This document shows, piece after piece, positions 37,953 through 49,753 of a stretch of DNA of 64,000 nt (the stretch's first letter is position 1; the number at the start of each line of letters is the position of its first letter). A program made the translations under genes and the position numbers. The notes below the pieces were generated by a model. The model ran no database searches. It was not told the origin of the DNA and was given only the letters and a program-made list of their open reading frames with translations. This stretch comes from Megamerina dolium (Eukaryota; Arthropoda; Insecta; Diptera; Megamerinidae), in contig OY978526.1 in NCBI GenBank assembly GCA_963854835.1, positions 29,005,073 through 29,069,072 on the forward strand, in the 5' to 3' direction.

Positions 37953-39603
37953 CAGTGGCTCCCAGCTTATTTCGTACAGTGACAGTTTAAAAATTGCTGC
38001 AGTCGTAATTCCTAATATAGCAAAAATTTGAACGAAATATAAATGCCATTTTTGAAAGGAAGGTTTGTTTTTTATTTTCCAAAATTTACTTTTTCAAAAT
38101 TTTAGTGTTTGACACTATAAAAAAATAAAATAAGAAAAAAATAGGAAAATTCATGTCACAGCTTATTTCGTACAGTCTCTTTAAGTTCAAACTAAAAACA
38201 AAGTAAGTTGATTTTAATATTTAGTATGACATCCCTTAGCGTTAATGACAGCCTGGAGTCTACTTGGCATTGAATCCACCAATTTTTGAGTGATGTCTGG
38301 TGTGATTTTTTTCCATTCCTCCATCAGTACCTTCTTTAGGTCTTGCTTATTAGAAATCTTGTGTGTTCTTATTTTATTGTCCAAAATAGACTAAAGATTT
38401 TCAATCACATTCATGTCAGGTGACTGTGGTGGTGGAGACATCAAGTGTGAGCAGTTCAAATAAGCCAAGATTGCACAATCCCAGATTTATGTTTTGGGTC
38501 ATTATCTTGGTAATACCGAAATTCTTCCCGCAAACCCAGTTTGTCTGCACTTTGAAGTAAATTGTTTTTCAGAATCTCGAGGTACTTCATTTTGTCCATT
38601 GTTCCCTCAATAAAAACCAATTCACCTACTCCGGCTGCTGACATACAGGCCCAAACCATCACGCTACCGCCACCATGCTTCACTGTGGGCTTAAGGTTCT
38701 CCTTGTTTAGCTCGGTATTAGCTTTACGCCAAACATATGACATTCCGTCCGAGCCAAAAATATTAAACTTAGACTCATCCGCGAAAATAACGGTATTCCA
38801 GAACGCAGGAGTATTAATAATATGCTCTGTGGCGAAGTCAAGTCGGCGTTGTATATTCATTTTTGAAATGAATGGTTTCTTTCGGGCTACTCGACCGTTC
38901 AACTCATGATTGCGCAGCACACGTCGGACAGTTTCAGCACTGGATGATTTTCCTATTTCACGCTGAACCTCTGCAGCCAACTTCGGAGCGGATAACTTTG
39001 GATTTTTCTTAATTTTTCGTACAATATAACGCTCGTCTGAAGCGTTGAAAATCTTATTAGGTGCTTCTCTGCCCTTGTTCTCCAACCGATTTTCGCGAAC
39101 GAAGCGTTGAATGATGTATTGGACAGTTGAGGCACTTAAATTTGTCATTTCAGCAATTTTTCGCACACTCTGACCTTTCCTAAAATGGTTAATTACCAGT
39201 TTACGCTGTTCCATCGTTGTACGACGACCCATAACGCTAAATGTTTAATTTACAGCACTTTAACTATTTAAAATAATAATAATAAAAATTGTTATAATAG
39301 TTAAAAAGGTCCAAAAACTCATACAATTCAAAAAAACTTTGTAACTGTGCGGCAGAATGAAACTTACTTACATTGAAGTTTGTGTACGAAATAAGATGTG
39401 AGCTGAAAATCAGCTGATCAATAGTTTTTCTCTCTTGCATGACAAAAAGAACAATTTTTGGGGTTCCCCGTTTTCTTATTAGGTTTACTAAACACATACA
39501 CAGACATCTACATTCAAAACTTATCGATAAGTTTTTTAGTTTCGATGTTACAGCCATTTACATAAAAATATATACACTGTACGAAATAAGCTGTGAGCCA
39601 CTG
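37953..39603 (-). mobile_element. Tc1-like transposon, copy 3 (inactivated)
   Basis: A 1651 bp element flanked by TA (37951-37952, 39604-39605). It has the same end structure and sequence as the copies at 3183 and 9796. Its transposase is mutated. Confidence 0.93.
38222..39232 (-). pseudogene. Tc1-family transposase pseudogene, copy 3
   Basis: The first 258 residues match the intact copies, including the Asp of FADESKF and QDNDPKH. A one-base deletion near 38456 (TTCC reduced to TTC) shifts the frame after SGIVQSWLI, and a Trp codon in ENLW is changed to a stop (near 38394). The third catalytic residue (Glu) is therefore lost from the translated product. Confidence 0.92.
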
Positions 39604-40073
39604 TACATAAATATACCAGAAATTTTTCAAAAATCATAAAGTATAATACTAACTACTACAATTTATAAAAATGGGCCACTCAACGCTATTTGTATGTATA
39701 CGACCACCGACCAAATTAATTGAATAATATTCGCAGGGCAGTGTATTTGGTTATAAATTTCCCTATAAGTGAATAACTTTGACATTCGAAATTCACACCT
39801 CATCTACTGGACACGATTACCTACTCTCCACTAACTGAATAAAACGAAAATCTATTATCGAAACTTCTACGTGCGACTTATCGAAAAGAAAAGAAAAATG
39901 CAACAAAAAGAAATTTTACTCAATTTTACAAGTGTCAAGAAACTCTTTTCACAAACGATACAAAGTTTTTTTTTATAATATTTATTAGTTAAAATTTGAT
40001 AAAGTAAAATATTTAGTATTTCGTATGGCCACCTTTAGCATCTATCACGGATTGTAGCCGTTTATTCATAGTA

Positions 40074-41378
40074 AAGGGTTATCCATTTCGCGGTTTCAAA
40101 AATATAGGGCTAGAATTCGACATCTGTCAAACTGAGTTGTTAAAACAATTTCTTTCTTTTTCAGTTCAAAGTCTGACATTTGCGAAAATGGATCGGTTAA
40201 CTATCGCACAACGCATTAAAATTGTAAAAACCTACTACAAAAATGGTGATTCTGCCACAGCCACATATCGTGCTTTAAGAGAAGATTATGGTTTACATAA
40301 TCGTCCAACTACGCAAGCAATTGGCAAAATTGTGAAGAAATATGAAGAGACTGGATCGGTTACAGATATTGTAAGGCCTGTGCATCATCATTTCGCTCGT
40401 ACCACCGAAAATATCGCTGCTGTAAGTGAAAGTGTTGCCGAAGACCCGAATGTGTCGATTCCTCGTCGTTCTCAGGAATTAGGACTGTCTTACGGCACAT
40501 TATGGCGTATTTTGCATTTGGATCTACACCTACATCCATATAAAATCCAGCTCACACAACAACTGAAGCCAGCTGACCATTCACAACGTCGTAGATACGT
40601 CGAATGGGTGCTTGAACAACAGGCGGTGGACGGCGATTTTTCGAACAAAATTTTCTTCAGCGACGAAGCACATTTCTCACTCGGTGGGTATGTTTACAAA
40701 CAAAATTGTCGTATTTGGAGTTCTGAGAATCCTCAAGTAATTGAAGAGAGGCCACTACATCCACAAAAAGTCACTGCTTGGTGCGCTCTTTGGTCCGGAG
40801 GTGTGATTGGACCTTACTTCTTCGAAAACGACGATGGAACGACTGTCACCGTCAATTCGGAGCGTTATGGTCATATGATAACCGACTTTTTTTTGCCTGC
40901 TATTGAAGAATACTACTTAGAGAATATGTGGTTTCAACAAGACGGTGCCACATGCCACACAACTCGAGCGAATATGGCTTTATTGCAAGAGAAATTTTCT
41001 GGCCGCGTAATTTCTCGTCGTGGCGATATCAAGTGGCCACCAAGATCATGCGATTTGACACCGCTTGACTTTTTTTTGTGGGACTACGCGAAAGACCGTG
41101 TTTATGCAGATAAACCTTTAACTCTTGAGCACCTAAAAACCAACATTCGTCACGTTATGGCTGAGATACCGCCCAATATGTGTCAAAAAGTGGTCGAAAA
41201 TTACCTCAAAAGAATCGATGCTTGCAACAATTCGCGTGGTGGTCATTTAAATGATGTAGTATTTCACACATAATGTCAACGTTCAAACTTTATAATAAAA
41301 AAGAAATATCATGATAAAAAATATTTTATATGTGTTTTATTTACATTTACTTTTGGAACCGCAAAATGGATAACCCTT
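40074..41378 (+). mobile_element. DD41D (rosa-like) mariner-family transposon, complete
   Basis: A 1305 bp element flanked by TA (40072-40073, 41379-41380). Its inverted ends start AAGGGTTATCCATTT and match at 27 of 30 positions. It has a single intact transposase frame and is inserted in an older Tc1 relic. Confidence 0.92.
40188..41273 (+). CDS. DD41D mariner-like transposase, intact
   Basis: A 361-residue frame from ATG at 40188 to TAA. The N-terminal helix-turn-helix region (MDRLTIAQRIKIVKTYYKNG) is of the DUF4817/mariner kind. The catalytic core has Asp in FFSDEAHFSLGG, then Asp in FQQDGATCHT, then Asp in RSCDLTPLDFFLW. Counting from the second Asp to the final Asp of TPLD gives 41 intervening residues. 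That matches the DD41D group, first described as rosa from a Ceratitis fruit fly. There are no internal stops or frameshifts, so it may be functional. An upstream in-frame TTG extension is unlikely to be used. Confidence 0.92.
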   Translation: MDRLTIAQRIKIVKTYYKNGDSATATYRALREDYGLHNRPTTQAIGKIVKKYEETGSVTDIVRPVHHHFARTTENIAAVSESVAEDPNVSIPRRSQELGLSYGTLWRILHLDLHLHPYKIQLTQQLKPADHSQRRRYVEWVLEQQAVDGDFSNKIFFSDEAHFSLGGYVYKQNCRIWSSENPQVIEERPLHPQKVTAWCALWSGGVIGPYFFENDDGTTVTVNSERYGHMITDFFLPAIEEYYLENMWFQQDGATCHTTRANMALLQEKFSGRVISRRGDIKWPPRSCDLTPLDFFLWDYAKDRVYADKPLTLEHLKTNIRHVMAEIPPNMCQKVVENYLKRIDACNNSRGGHLNDVVFHT

Positions 41379-42575
41379 TATAAACCAACTTTTTTAGGTC
41401 ATAATTGCTCGGTATATTTTGCCACTCTTCCAATATAGCAGTTTTAAGTGCTGTACGGTTTTTAGGTTGCCTTTTAGGCACTTTCTTCTTTAAGTAGACC
41501 CACAGATTTTCAATAGGGTTAAGGTCTGTACTTTGGGCTGGTGTATCCATAAGTTTACCGCAGTTATAAAGAAGCCACAGTCGCACCCTACTCGACTTAT
41601 GCTTTGGGTGATTATCTTGATTGATTATTTGAAATGCGGTTTGCCCTCTCTGATGAACCCACATTTTTTCGCACTACTGATTAAATGACTTCAAAATGAC
41701 TAAATAATGTTGTGCGTCCATGGTTGACGCTATAAAAGCCAATTCTCCTACTCCTCTGCTTGAGATACATCCCCAAATCATAATGGACATTTTTCCAAAT
41801 TTAACAGTAGAAATATGTGTCGATTTTCTAAAGCTGTTAATGCCTTGCGCCACACTCTGGTCGGCCCATCGTTGCAATACAACATCATTTTTGTCTCGTC
41901 ACAGAATATTACGTCTTCCCAATATTCATCAGGTTGAGAAATGAGCCTTAAGGCGACGGAGAAACGTCTTTCAATATTTTGTGCTGATAGCAGCGGCTTC
42001 TTACGAGCAACTCTTGATGAGTATATGTTTCTCAGTATCGCCTGTCGTACAGTTTCATTGGAAACCACTATACCACACTCTTCCTTGAGTTTCTCCGCAA
42101 GGGTTCTGGTCGAAATTTGTGCAGTTCCCTCATCATTAAGTGCTCTAACCGATCAGTAATTTAGCTTAGTAATTTAGCTTAGGGCCACCTCCACACTTTG
42201 ACTCCAATCTACCCTCATTTTCAGCTCGATTTAAAACATAAATTGTTTTACGTGTTACAGAGAGCATTTCTGATAACTTCTCCACATTTTCTCCCAATTG
42301 GCGATTGTAGTGTATAAGCTGATCCACTTCAGCCGATAACCTTTTGCCTGGCATTTTAAAAACACAATATTTAAACAGATGATGTGGACAAAACAATTAA
42401 TCACAAACTAACAAACAAAATCATAGGAACGGGTCACTGCAACGCGTTTACGCAAATAGATAACCGTAAATGTACCGTTAATCGTTGAAGTGTTGCATAA
42501 AGGAATTAAAAAAATAGTTGTGAAAAGAGTTTCTTGACAATTGTAAAATTGAGTAAAATTTCTTTTTGTTGTTTT

Positions 42576-44459
42576 TATACCCTGCATAATGCAATATGCA
42601 TGGTATATTTATTTCGGTCAGATGTTTGTGTCCACTTGAAGGAATCTCCGAAAATATAGACATAGATATATATTCGTGATCAGCGTCGATTAAATTTTCG
42701 ATTTAACGATGTCCGTCCGTCCGTCCGTCCGTCCGCCTGTCTGTCACCTGGCTGGTTCGCACAATAACTTGAGTAAATATTGAGCTATTTCGACGAAATT
42801 TGGCACAAGTAACCTATGATCCAAGGGTACGGAGGGGATTGATATTGGGCATGATCGGTCAATAGCCACGCCCACACCAAGCATTCAAAGCGACTAACCT
42901 CGGAATTTTCAAAATTTTTAACTTGCTATAACTCACACAATATACTATTTGGGACAACAATATTTGCACGTAGCTCTCATACAAAGTGTCTGTACTTCTC
43001 TTAAATTGAAACAGCTGTAACTTCTACAATCTTCTGTCCAGAATAACCATAATTGACACTTAGATTAACATGGTAGTCGGAAATAATATGGCAGAAAATC
43101 AGTGTGCCACGCCCACTCCTTTTTGGGTCTCCCATACAAAGTTGAGGAAATTAAAAAAAATGTTACCGGTTATAACTTGCAAACTATTCAGCGTAGAATA
43201 ACGAGATTTAAGGTGTGGATTAGTATTGTACGAGCAACTAGGCTCACAGAAAATGGGCGCACCACGCCCACTGTTTATCGTAGCCCCCATACAAATTTTA
43301 AATTGAAACAGCTGTAACTTCGGCAATCTTCTGTCTAGAATAACCATAATTGACACTTAGATTAATATCGTAGTCGGCAAAAATCTGGCAGAAAATCAGT
43401 GTGCCACGCCCACTCCTTCATGAGTCTCCCATACAAAGTCAAGGGAATTAAACTAAAACTTTTAAGCTCCATAACTTACAAACCATTTAGCGTAGGACAA
43501 CGAGATTTAAGGTATGGATAAGTATTGTACGAGCAACAATAAACAATACAATACAACAATATTTGGCACATAGACTTATATTATAATACTCTATAACCTC
43601 GCCAAAAGTAGTTGAGCCACGCCTACTTTTTAGCGTAGCTCTCATACAAAGTGTCTGTACTTCTCTTAAATTGAAACAGCTGTAACTTCTACAATCTTCT
43701 GTCTAGAATAACCATAATTGACACTTAAATTAATATCGTAGTCGGCAAAAATCTGGCAGAAAATCAGTGTGCCACGCCCACTCCTTCATGAGTCTCCCAT
43801 ACAAAGTCAAGGAAATTAAACTAAAACTTTAAGCTCCATAACTTACAAACTATTTAGCGTAGGACAACAAGATTTAAGGTATGGAATAGTATTGTACGAG
43901 CAACTAGACTCATTTGAAATGGGCGCGCCACGCCCACTGTTTATTGTAGCCCCTGTAACTTCGGCAATCTTCTGCCTGAAATAACCATAATTGACACTTA
44001 GATTAATATCGTAGTCGGCAAAAATCTGGTAGAAAATCAGTGTGCCACGCCCACTCCTTCATGAGTCTCCCATACAAAGTCGAGGGAATTAAACTAAAAC
44101 TTTTAAGCTCCATAACTTACAAACCATTTAGCGTAGGACAACCAAATTTAAGGTGTGGATTGATATTGATATTATTGATATTAATTACCAGAAAGAGATA
44201 CGTCACGCCCACTTTTTATATAGCTTCCGTACAAAGTCTCGGATTTATCTTAAACATTAAAACACCCATAACTTACTAATTAATACGCCTAGGTCAACCC
44301 ATTGCAACCTATGTAGTTTAGTATTATAGGCAGAAACTGATCCTCCAAAATTGGTGAGGTACGCCTGCTTCTTAATGTAGGTCCTATACAAAGTAGTGGA
44401 AGAAAAGGATGGATATACGAGCAAACTTTTTATATATACCTCTACATATGCAGGGTATA
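42576..44459. repeat. 1.9 kb interspersed element with internal tandem blocks
   Basis: It is bounded by an 11-base inverted pair TATACCCTGCA (42576-42586) and TGCAGGGTATA (44449-44459). Near the left end is a (CGTC)n tract (42711-42735). The interior repeats one block four times (near 43015, 43310, 43680 and 43955): cagctgtaacttc.gcaatcttctgtc, taaccataattgacactta, gtagtcggcaaaaatctgg, cagtgtgccacgcccactcc, ctcccatacaaagt. No coding. This style of repeat is common in fly genomes; I cannot name the family. Confidence 0.75.
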
Positions 44460-44822
44460 ATTTGGTCGGCCCCAGCCGACTGTAAGGAGATTTTTTTATT
44501 TTCTTTTGCGTAGAACTTGCAATTTTTTTTCATGAATCTTTTATAAATACTGTAAATATCTATAACTAATAAAAAAAATGTGTATATGGAAATAAAAGTT
44601 AATGTTTTTGACGAAGAAAGTTGAAAATTTGAATTTTTTTTCAATGTGTAAACTCATTCTTGACAAACTGTATGTACATATGTTACATTTCTGTTATCGT
44701 TTGTTCATCTGCTCTTCTCTCGAACGGCAAAAATTTATGTAAGTTTATGCATAGTTTATTTAATAAATTTATTAACATATTAAATTGCAAAATTTATTGT
44801 AATTGTATTTTATGATTTACTG
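44460..44822. other. AT-rich non-coding DNA
   Basis: No supported feature. Confidence 0.4.
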
Positions 44823-45715
44823 CTGATCTACGACATAATGGCACTATCTTCAACAAAAGTGTGCTGTTAGCTTATGCCGACGATATTGACATAAACGTCA
44901 TGAACACGCGAGCAGTCAGTGCAGCATTCTCAGAGTTAGAAAGAGAGTCGCGTCGGATGGGTCTTACGGTGAACGATGACAAGAAGTATCTAATGTCAAC
45001 AAACAAAGAGTCCCGGCGTCTTGGACAGCACGTCACTGTTGACGACTACGCTTTTGAAGTAGTAAGGTACTTTGTGTATCTTGGAACCAGCATTAACAGC
45101 AGTAATGACGTCTGCCTGGAGATATTGCGAAGGATCACTCTTGCAAACAGGTGCTACTTTGGGCTAAGTAAGCAATTGAGAAGTCGAGCTCTCTCTCTCT
45201 CGAAGAACTAAAACTACACTCTACAAGTCTCTCATCATGCCTGTCCTAACATATGGCGCTGAAGCCTGGACAATTTCCACCTCGGATGAGCGAATGCTTG
45301 GAGTTTTCGAGAGAAAAGTCCTACGTAAGATCTTTGGACCTATTTGCGTTGGTGGCGAGTACCGAATAAGGTACAACCATGAGCTGTACGAGCTGTATGC
45401 CGATATTGACATAGTAAAGCGCATCAAAATCAAGCAGCTGCGCTGGCTAGGTCATGTCGAGCGAATGGAAGAACACGCTCCAGCTAAGAAGGTATTATAT
45501 TCGGAGCCCGCTGGAGGACGGCGCAGAAGAGGAAGACCTAACCTCCGGTGGAAAGACCAAGTACTGGAGAACCTGACGGCGCTTGGAATTTCTAACTGGC
45601 ACCAGCTAACGAAGAACAGAGATGGCTGGCGAAGCATATTATATTCGCCCTAAATCGATATTCGGTTGTTATGCCCACATAAGTAAGTAAGTAAGTAAGT
45701 AAGTATTTTATATTA
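44823..45715 (+). mobile_element. 5'-truncated LINE (reverse transcriptase end)
   Basis: It begins in the RT domain with LLAYADDIDI, the YADD catalytic motif. RRLGQHVTVDDYAFEVVR, TYGAEAWTIS, RWLGHVERMEEHAPAKKVLY and GRRRRGRPNLRWKDQVLE follow. The text ends near ILYSP at 45653, then a (TAAG)n tail at 45680-45702. A short tandem tail and this C-terminal layout suggest an RTE-like or related clade; the clade is uncertain. A frame shift falls in a CT run near 45190-45200, consistent with slippage. A second copy lies at 33538-34345. Confidence 0.88.
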
Positions 45716-46232
45716 GTTTCGATCTCAATAATAAACACATTTTTATTATATGAGATATTTTTTATAAATTTTATTTTATATCATTATCTATAGTATATGT
45801 ATCTATATTGTTACAACTAATATATAAATATAATAATATAGGCAATTGTTAAACTGATATCATTATACATAATAGTATTAAACATAACACATTATTCTCA
45901 TTACATACTTATAATATAATTAATAGTAATTAGCTAAATTAAATTTAAATATTATGCCTTTTGAATTATTACTAGAAAAAAAAATAGGATTCAAAATACA
46001 TAATCAGAAAAATGTAGACACATTTCCTACTGCTATCTTATACATACATATGTGTAGAGATCTTTATAAAAAATGTACTCTCTCTCTAATACTCAACCAA
46101 CAATAGCAAATTATTGTATTATTTATGCCCAAGTATTGGAACGTTTTCTGTACAAAGCAGTAAATGCAAATAGGTCAACAAAAAATATGAACAATTGAAG
46201 CCGGATTACAATAGCGACGCCGTTTTTTATTT
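45716..46232. other. AT-rich spacer
   Basis: Nothing recognised apart from probable 3' UTR of the minus-strand gene that follows. Confidence 0.4.
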
Positions 46233-49039
46233 CTATAAGTTCCGTGGCTCTCTGATGCCCAATGAGAATTCAATATTTAAAATGCCAAAATGACTCTGAG
46301 GAAATACATTTGGTAGCCATTCCAATTTCATTCCATTCTTATGATTCTATAAGAAAATTAATATAAGAAATTACTAAATTTGATGTACGAACAGAGCTTA
46401 AACTTACACCATTGCCACAATCGAACCATATATGTGCAATATATAATGATAATTTCGGATAAATGCGTCTATGTTTCGTGTCATTATTGACACCATTAGC
46501 TTCATGGGACTTTCTGACATATGGCACAAATGCGCCATCATTAGCGCACTCAAAGGAACGCTCCAATTCAATGGAAATCTATGATGAAAAATACAAAATA
46601 CATTACACAACATAGAGGAGAGAATCGTAAGTCATAATATGTACATTTTTTGTGGAGAATATTCGTCGAACTGTAGAGGCTGTTGTAAAATACCAAACAT
46701 ATTTGATAAGACCCTTATACTTGCCGGTTTTCACAACTGTCGTAGTATTCGGTAGACGTCGCTTGACACCTAAGCTGAAACTTTTGCTAAAATGTGCGAA
46801 AATTTCCTGCAAATCCATACGTTAAATAACATCATCATACATCATATGCAAAACATTTTGCTGCTTACCTCGTGCACATGAAAAGAATGTGCTACATCGG
46901 TTTTGTCCACAATATCAATACTGGAATTAATCAATTCAATAACATATTCCAACCATGCGGAATAAGCTAAAGATGGTTCGGCAGTTGCATCTATCAACAC
47001 AGTCCCATTGAAGTCATCCTCTGCCCCCTGCTCCTCCGGCTTAATGTTGCGACCAAGGCATTCCCGATTATTTGGCATCGCATTATTTACGATCAGAGCT
47101 CGTTTGGCAGGTATATACGGCGATTTACGTGTTCTAACCTCAGTCACAATTTCCGAAGCTTTCACGGGACATTTTTTAACCACCGCTATTGTAGGCATTT
47201 CAATAGGAGGAGGTTCCGGTGCAATTGTTGGTGATTGCTGTTGCGTCTGCAAGTGGGAGACCAATTGTTGATTAGTCTTCAAAAGTGAGTTACCAGCTGA
47301 TATGCTGTTATTGGTTGTGTTTGTCAAAATTGGCCTAACAATTGTAGCGGCTGCTGTCACATGGGCTGTTCTCGTTGCCAATGCTGTTACCGTTGTATCC
47401 AAGATCGGTATACATTGCTCGGTTTTTATGTTGTCGTTGTTGCTGTTGTTGTTGTAGCAACATTCGGATTTTATTGTTAACTGATTATGTTGTTCAATGG
47501 TTAATGGTGGCGATAAAATGCTAATACTGTTGCCATCAAAAAGTTCTGTCGGTTCACTGCATAGGTCAATCTGATCGGTTAGTTGAAATTGATCCATTAG
47601 CTCAATATTACAATCGCTCAACTCTAGGTGTGTTGTATTGACGGTGCAAATATCATTTGACGATGCGCAAGCATCGTTTATGTTTGTCGCAGCAGACATC
47701 ACATCATGGAAGTGCATGTCATGGTCTTCCTCCTCTATAATGCCGCAACTGGATACTAAATTTGGATCGCCCGGATGCAAAAGATCACCAGATGCTGCTG
47801 CAACAGTATTATTGGCAAGTGAAGTTGCCTCAGCAGCTGTCATGTCATTTGGTGTCAAGTGAATGTATGATAAATCAAAGATATTCTAGAAAATACAAAA
47901 AAAAGTTTTATATTTGTGAAATAATTTCTACAAATTGGACAAATGTGATTACACTGTGCGACAAACCACCGTACTCTGGAGCACTTTCGCTATTCACTGC
48001 TCAAGATCACATTTGTGAGTCACATAGTGTTACAGTAGCGACTTACGTCATTCGCTAAAAACTCATTGCCAAAAATGAAGATATCATCATCGGCAACTTT
48101 AGTACTGCTGTCAGAGAAGTTTCCCCCAATATTGATGCTCATATCGAAAAAAGCGTCCGAGGAAATTGGTGTCTCTAATGCTGCGGGCATCCAAAACGTT
48201 TTTAAGGCATTCGTAAAATTTCCATAAGCAGACTTCCCATTCTGTTTGCTCAAAATTGCCGCCAACACAAGCAGTAAATGATCACATATCTCCTCCTGCA
48301 TAACGACGGAATTGTCTGGTTCAACGATAATCTTCAGCTTTTTGCAAGCACAGGAATGTGTGCCCTTCTTCGATGACATGCCATTACTAAGCGCTGTCAC
48401 ATGTAGTCTTCCTGCAGGAAACAATTTCGATTGAACACATTTTACGGCGAATGTGCTTGCATTTAGTCGCTGAACTGCAGGTACCTGTTGCTCATTCTCC
48501 TTGTAGATGTTCCAAAGACGTTGTTTCTGTTCATCTTCAATATTCAAATTCCACAACACTTCACGCGCTATCTTATACACTTCGGCCTTACATATCGAAT
48601 TGTTGAGGCCGCCAACGCACGCCTTTATATGTTTACACGCTATACCGGCAGCATCAGTAGCATCGTACTTGCATGTGTCCACAAAACAGATTGCTTTGGT
48701 TGAGACTATTTCCGTATTGTCTTCCAATGCTAATGCGACTTCGGTGATTTGCACAAAGCTGCGTGGTTGTACATCACGCTCCTTGCTTCGTATTGAGAAC
48801 GAATGTGCACCCGTGTAATTTTCCAATTGAACCGGATCGAAGGGACGACGTGCAGCGAGAACTTTTTTCCTCAATTCGCAATTGACGTTGGAACATATTT
48901 GTGCGCGCTGTCCATTGATGGCGTTACAACTTTTGCAACGCTTTAAACCTCGTAAACTATGACGATATTTGACTAGTTTGCTGTAAGACGACTTCTCCAT
49001 CGAAGTGGGCTTATGCTGTTCCTCCATTTTAATATTCAT
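46233..49039 (-). CDS. C2orf42-like zinc-binding protein
   Basis: Five exons on the minus strand (48047-49039, 46869-47885, 46645-46806, 46408-46578, 46233-46346), all with GT-AG introns in phase 0, give 818 residues. The N-terminus has a treble-clef-like zinc site (CKSCNAINGQRAQIC, then NVNCELRKK). A conserved block (HSFSIRSKE, SFVQITEVALALE, TCKYD, GIACKHIKAC) resembles animal C2orf42 proteins, whose role is not established. The middle (exon 2) is low-complexity and probably disordered; the last three exons again look globular. It has no signal peptide or membrane span, so it is probably nuclear or cytosolic. Translation could also begin at the ATG at 49027. The family assignment is by memory of the N-terminal pattern and is moderately sure; the gene model is firmer. 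Confidence 0.8.
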
Positions 49040-49496
49040 ATGTAAATTTAAGCTCAAAGTATTGTAACGGAAAAATTATTTCCTTTAAGATATGCATAGA
49101 CCAGCATCTATAACGTGTTCAATGGTATATTGTGTTCAAGTCACATGATAGAGAAAAAGTGATAATTAATATAACTTTCAGAAGCTGTATCTCAATAATT
49201 AAATCATTTTCAAAACAAATTTGTTTAATTTTAATTTAAGACTTGTCTAAATTGTTCACTTTTGGTGTCGAAAACTTTACTCATGGAAGGTGAAAAAAAA
49301 CAACACACAGGATGCAGCTGCAGCTCGTCACGACACCTTCAAAATAATCTATATATTCTCACACTAGCAATAATCGTGAACTTTTGTATTATTTTTCACT
49401 TTCAATGCACTTTTCAATATTCATAAAGACCGATTTTATTTATCATAAAATTTTATATTTGCAAGAATATATATTAAAATATGCCCATCACACCAA

Positions 49497-49506
49497 ATCA
49501 GCTGTA
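49497..49506. promoter_or_regulatory. E-box-type core promoter word between divergent genes
   Basis: AATCAGCTGT/ATCAGCTGTA resembles the AWCAGCTGWT motif of Drosophila core promoters, with one mismatch. It lies between the divergent C2orf42-like gene and Get1. Activity is inferred. Confidence 0.35.
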
Positions 49507-49753
49507 ATTTAACGCGGTGCTGTCAATCGGTTAGTATTGGCTTTCTCTTTCTTACATACTGCATTTTACATATCTATAGATGAAGAGATGAGTATCGTGT
49601 AATAGAAAGAGAAAAATACTTTATTGATCCGGCGAGAAATTTGACAACTTATAACTACCGTGAATAGTACAACGAACGAGAATAAATAATAAATACCCTT
49701 TTGTTAAATATCCAACAATTAAAGTGAAAATAAATAATTTATAAAAACTAAAA

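Larger units (their letters stand above)
40013..42354 (-). pseudogene. Tc1-family transposase pseudogene, split by insertion
   Basis: On the minus strand the N-terminus starts at 42354 (MPGKRLSAEVDQLIHYNRQ). VARKKPLLSAQNIERR, FCDETKMML, SIMIWGCISSRGVGELAFI, QDNHPKHKS and LNPIENLW follow in order. The C-terminus (RLQSVIDAKGGHTKY) is recovered on the far side of the insertion, at 40013-40071. Frame breaks occur near 41670, in the 41780-41880 region and near 42170, where a 13-base stretch is tandemly duplicated (42155-42180). It is clearly inactive. Confidence 0.88.
39901..42571 (-). mobile_element. Older Tc1-like transposon, interrupted by a DD41D element
   Basis: Terminal inverted repeats of 54 bp (39901-39954 and 42518-42571) match at 53 of 54 positions. 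Minus-strand transposase remnants lie between. A complete DD41D element has inserted at a TA near the 3' end of the transposase (40074-41378). Without that insertion the host would be about 1.36 kb. A flanking TA duplication is not evident at the outer ends. Confidence 0.85.

Noticed and set aside
47008..48818. Plus-strand frames over the C2orf42-like gene
   Set aside because: Antisense shadows of well-supported exons.
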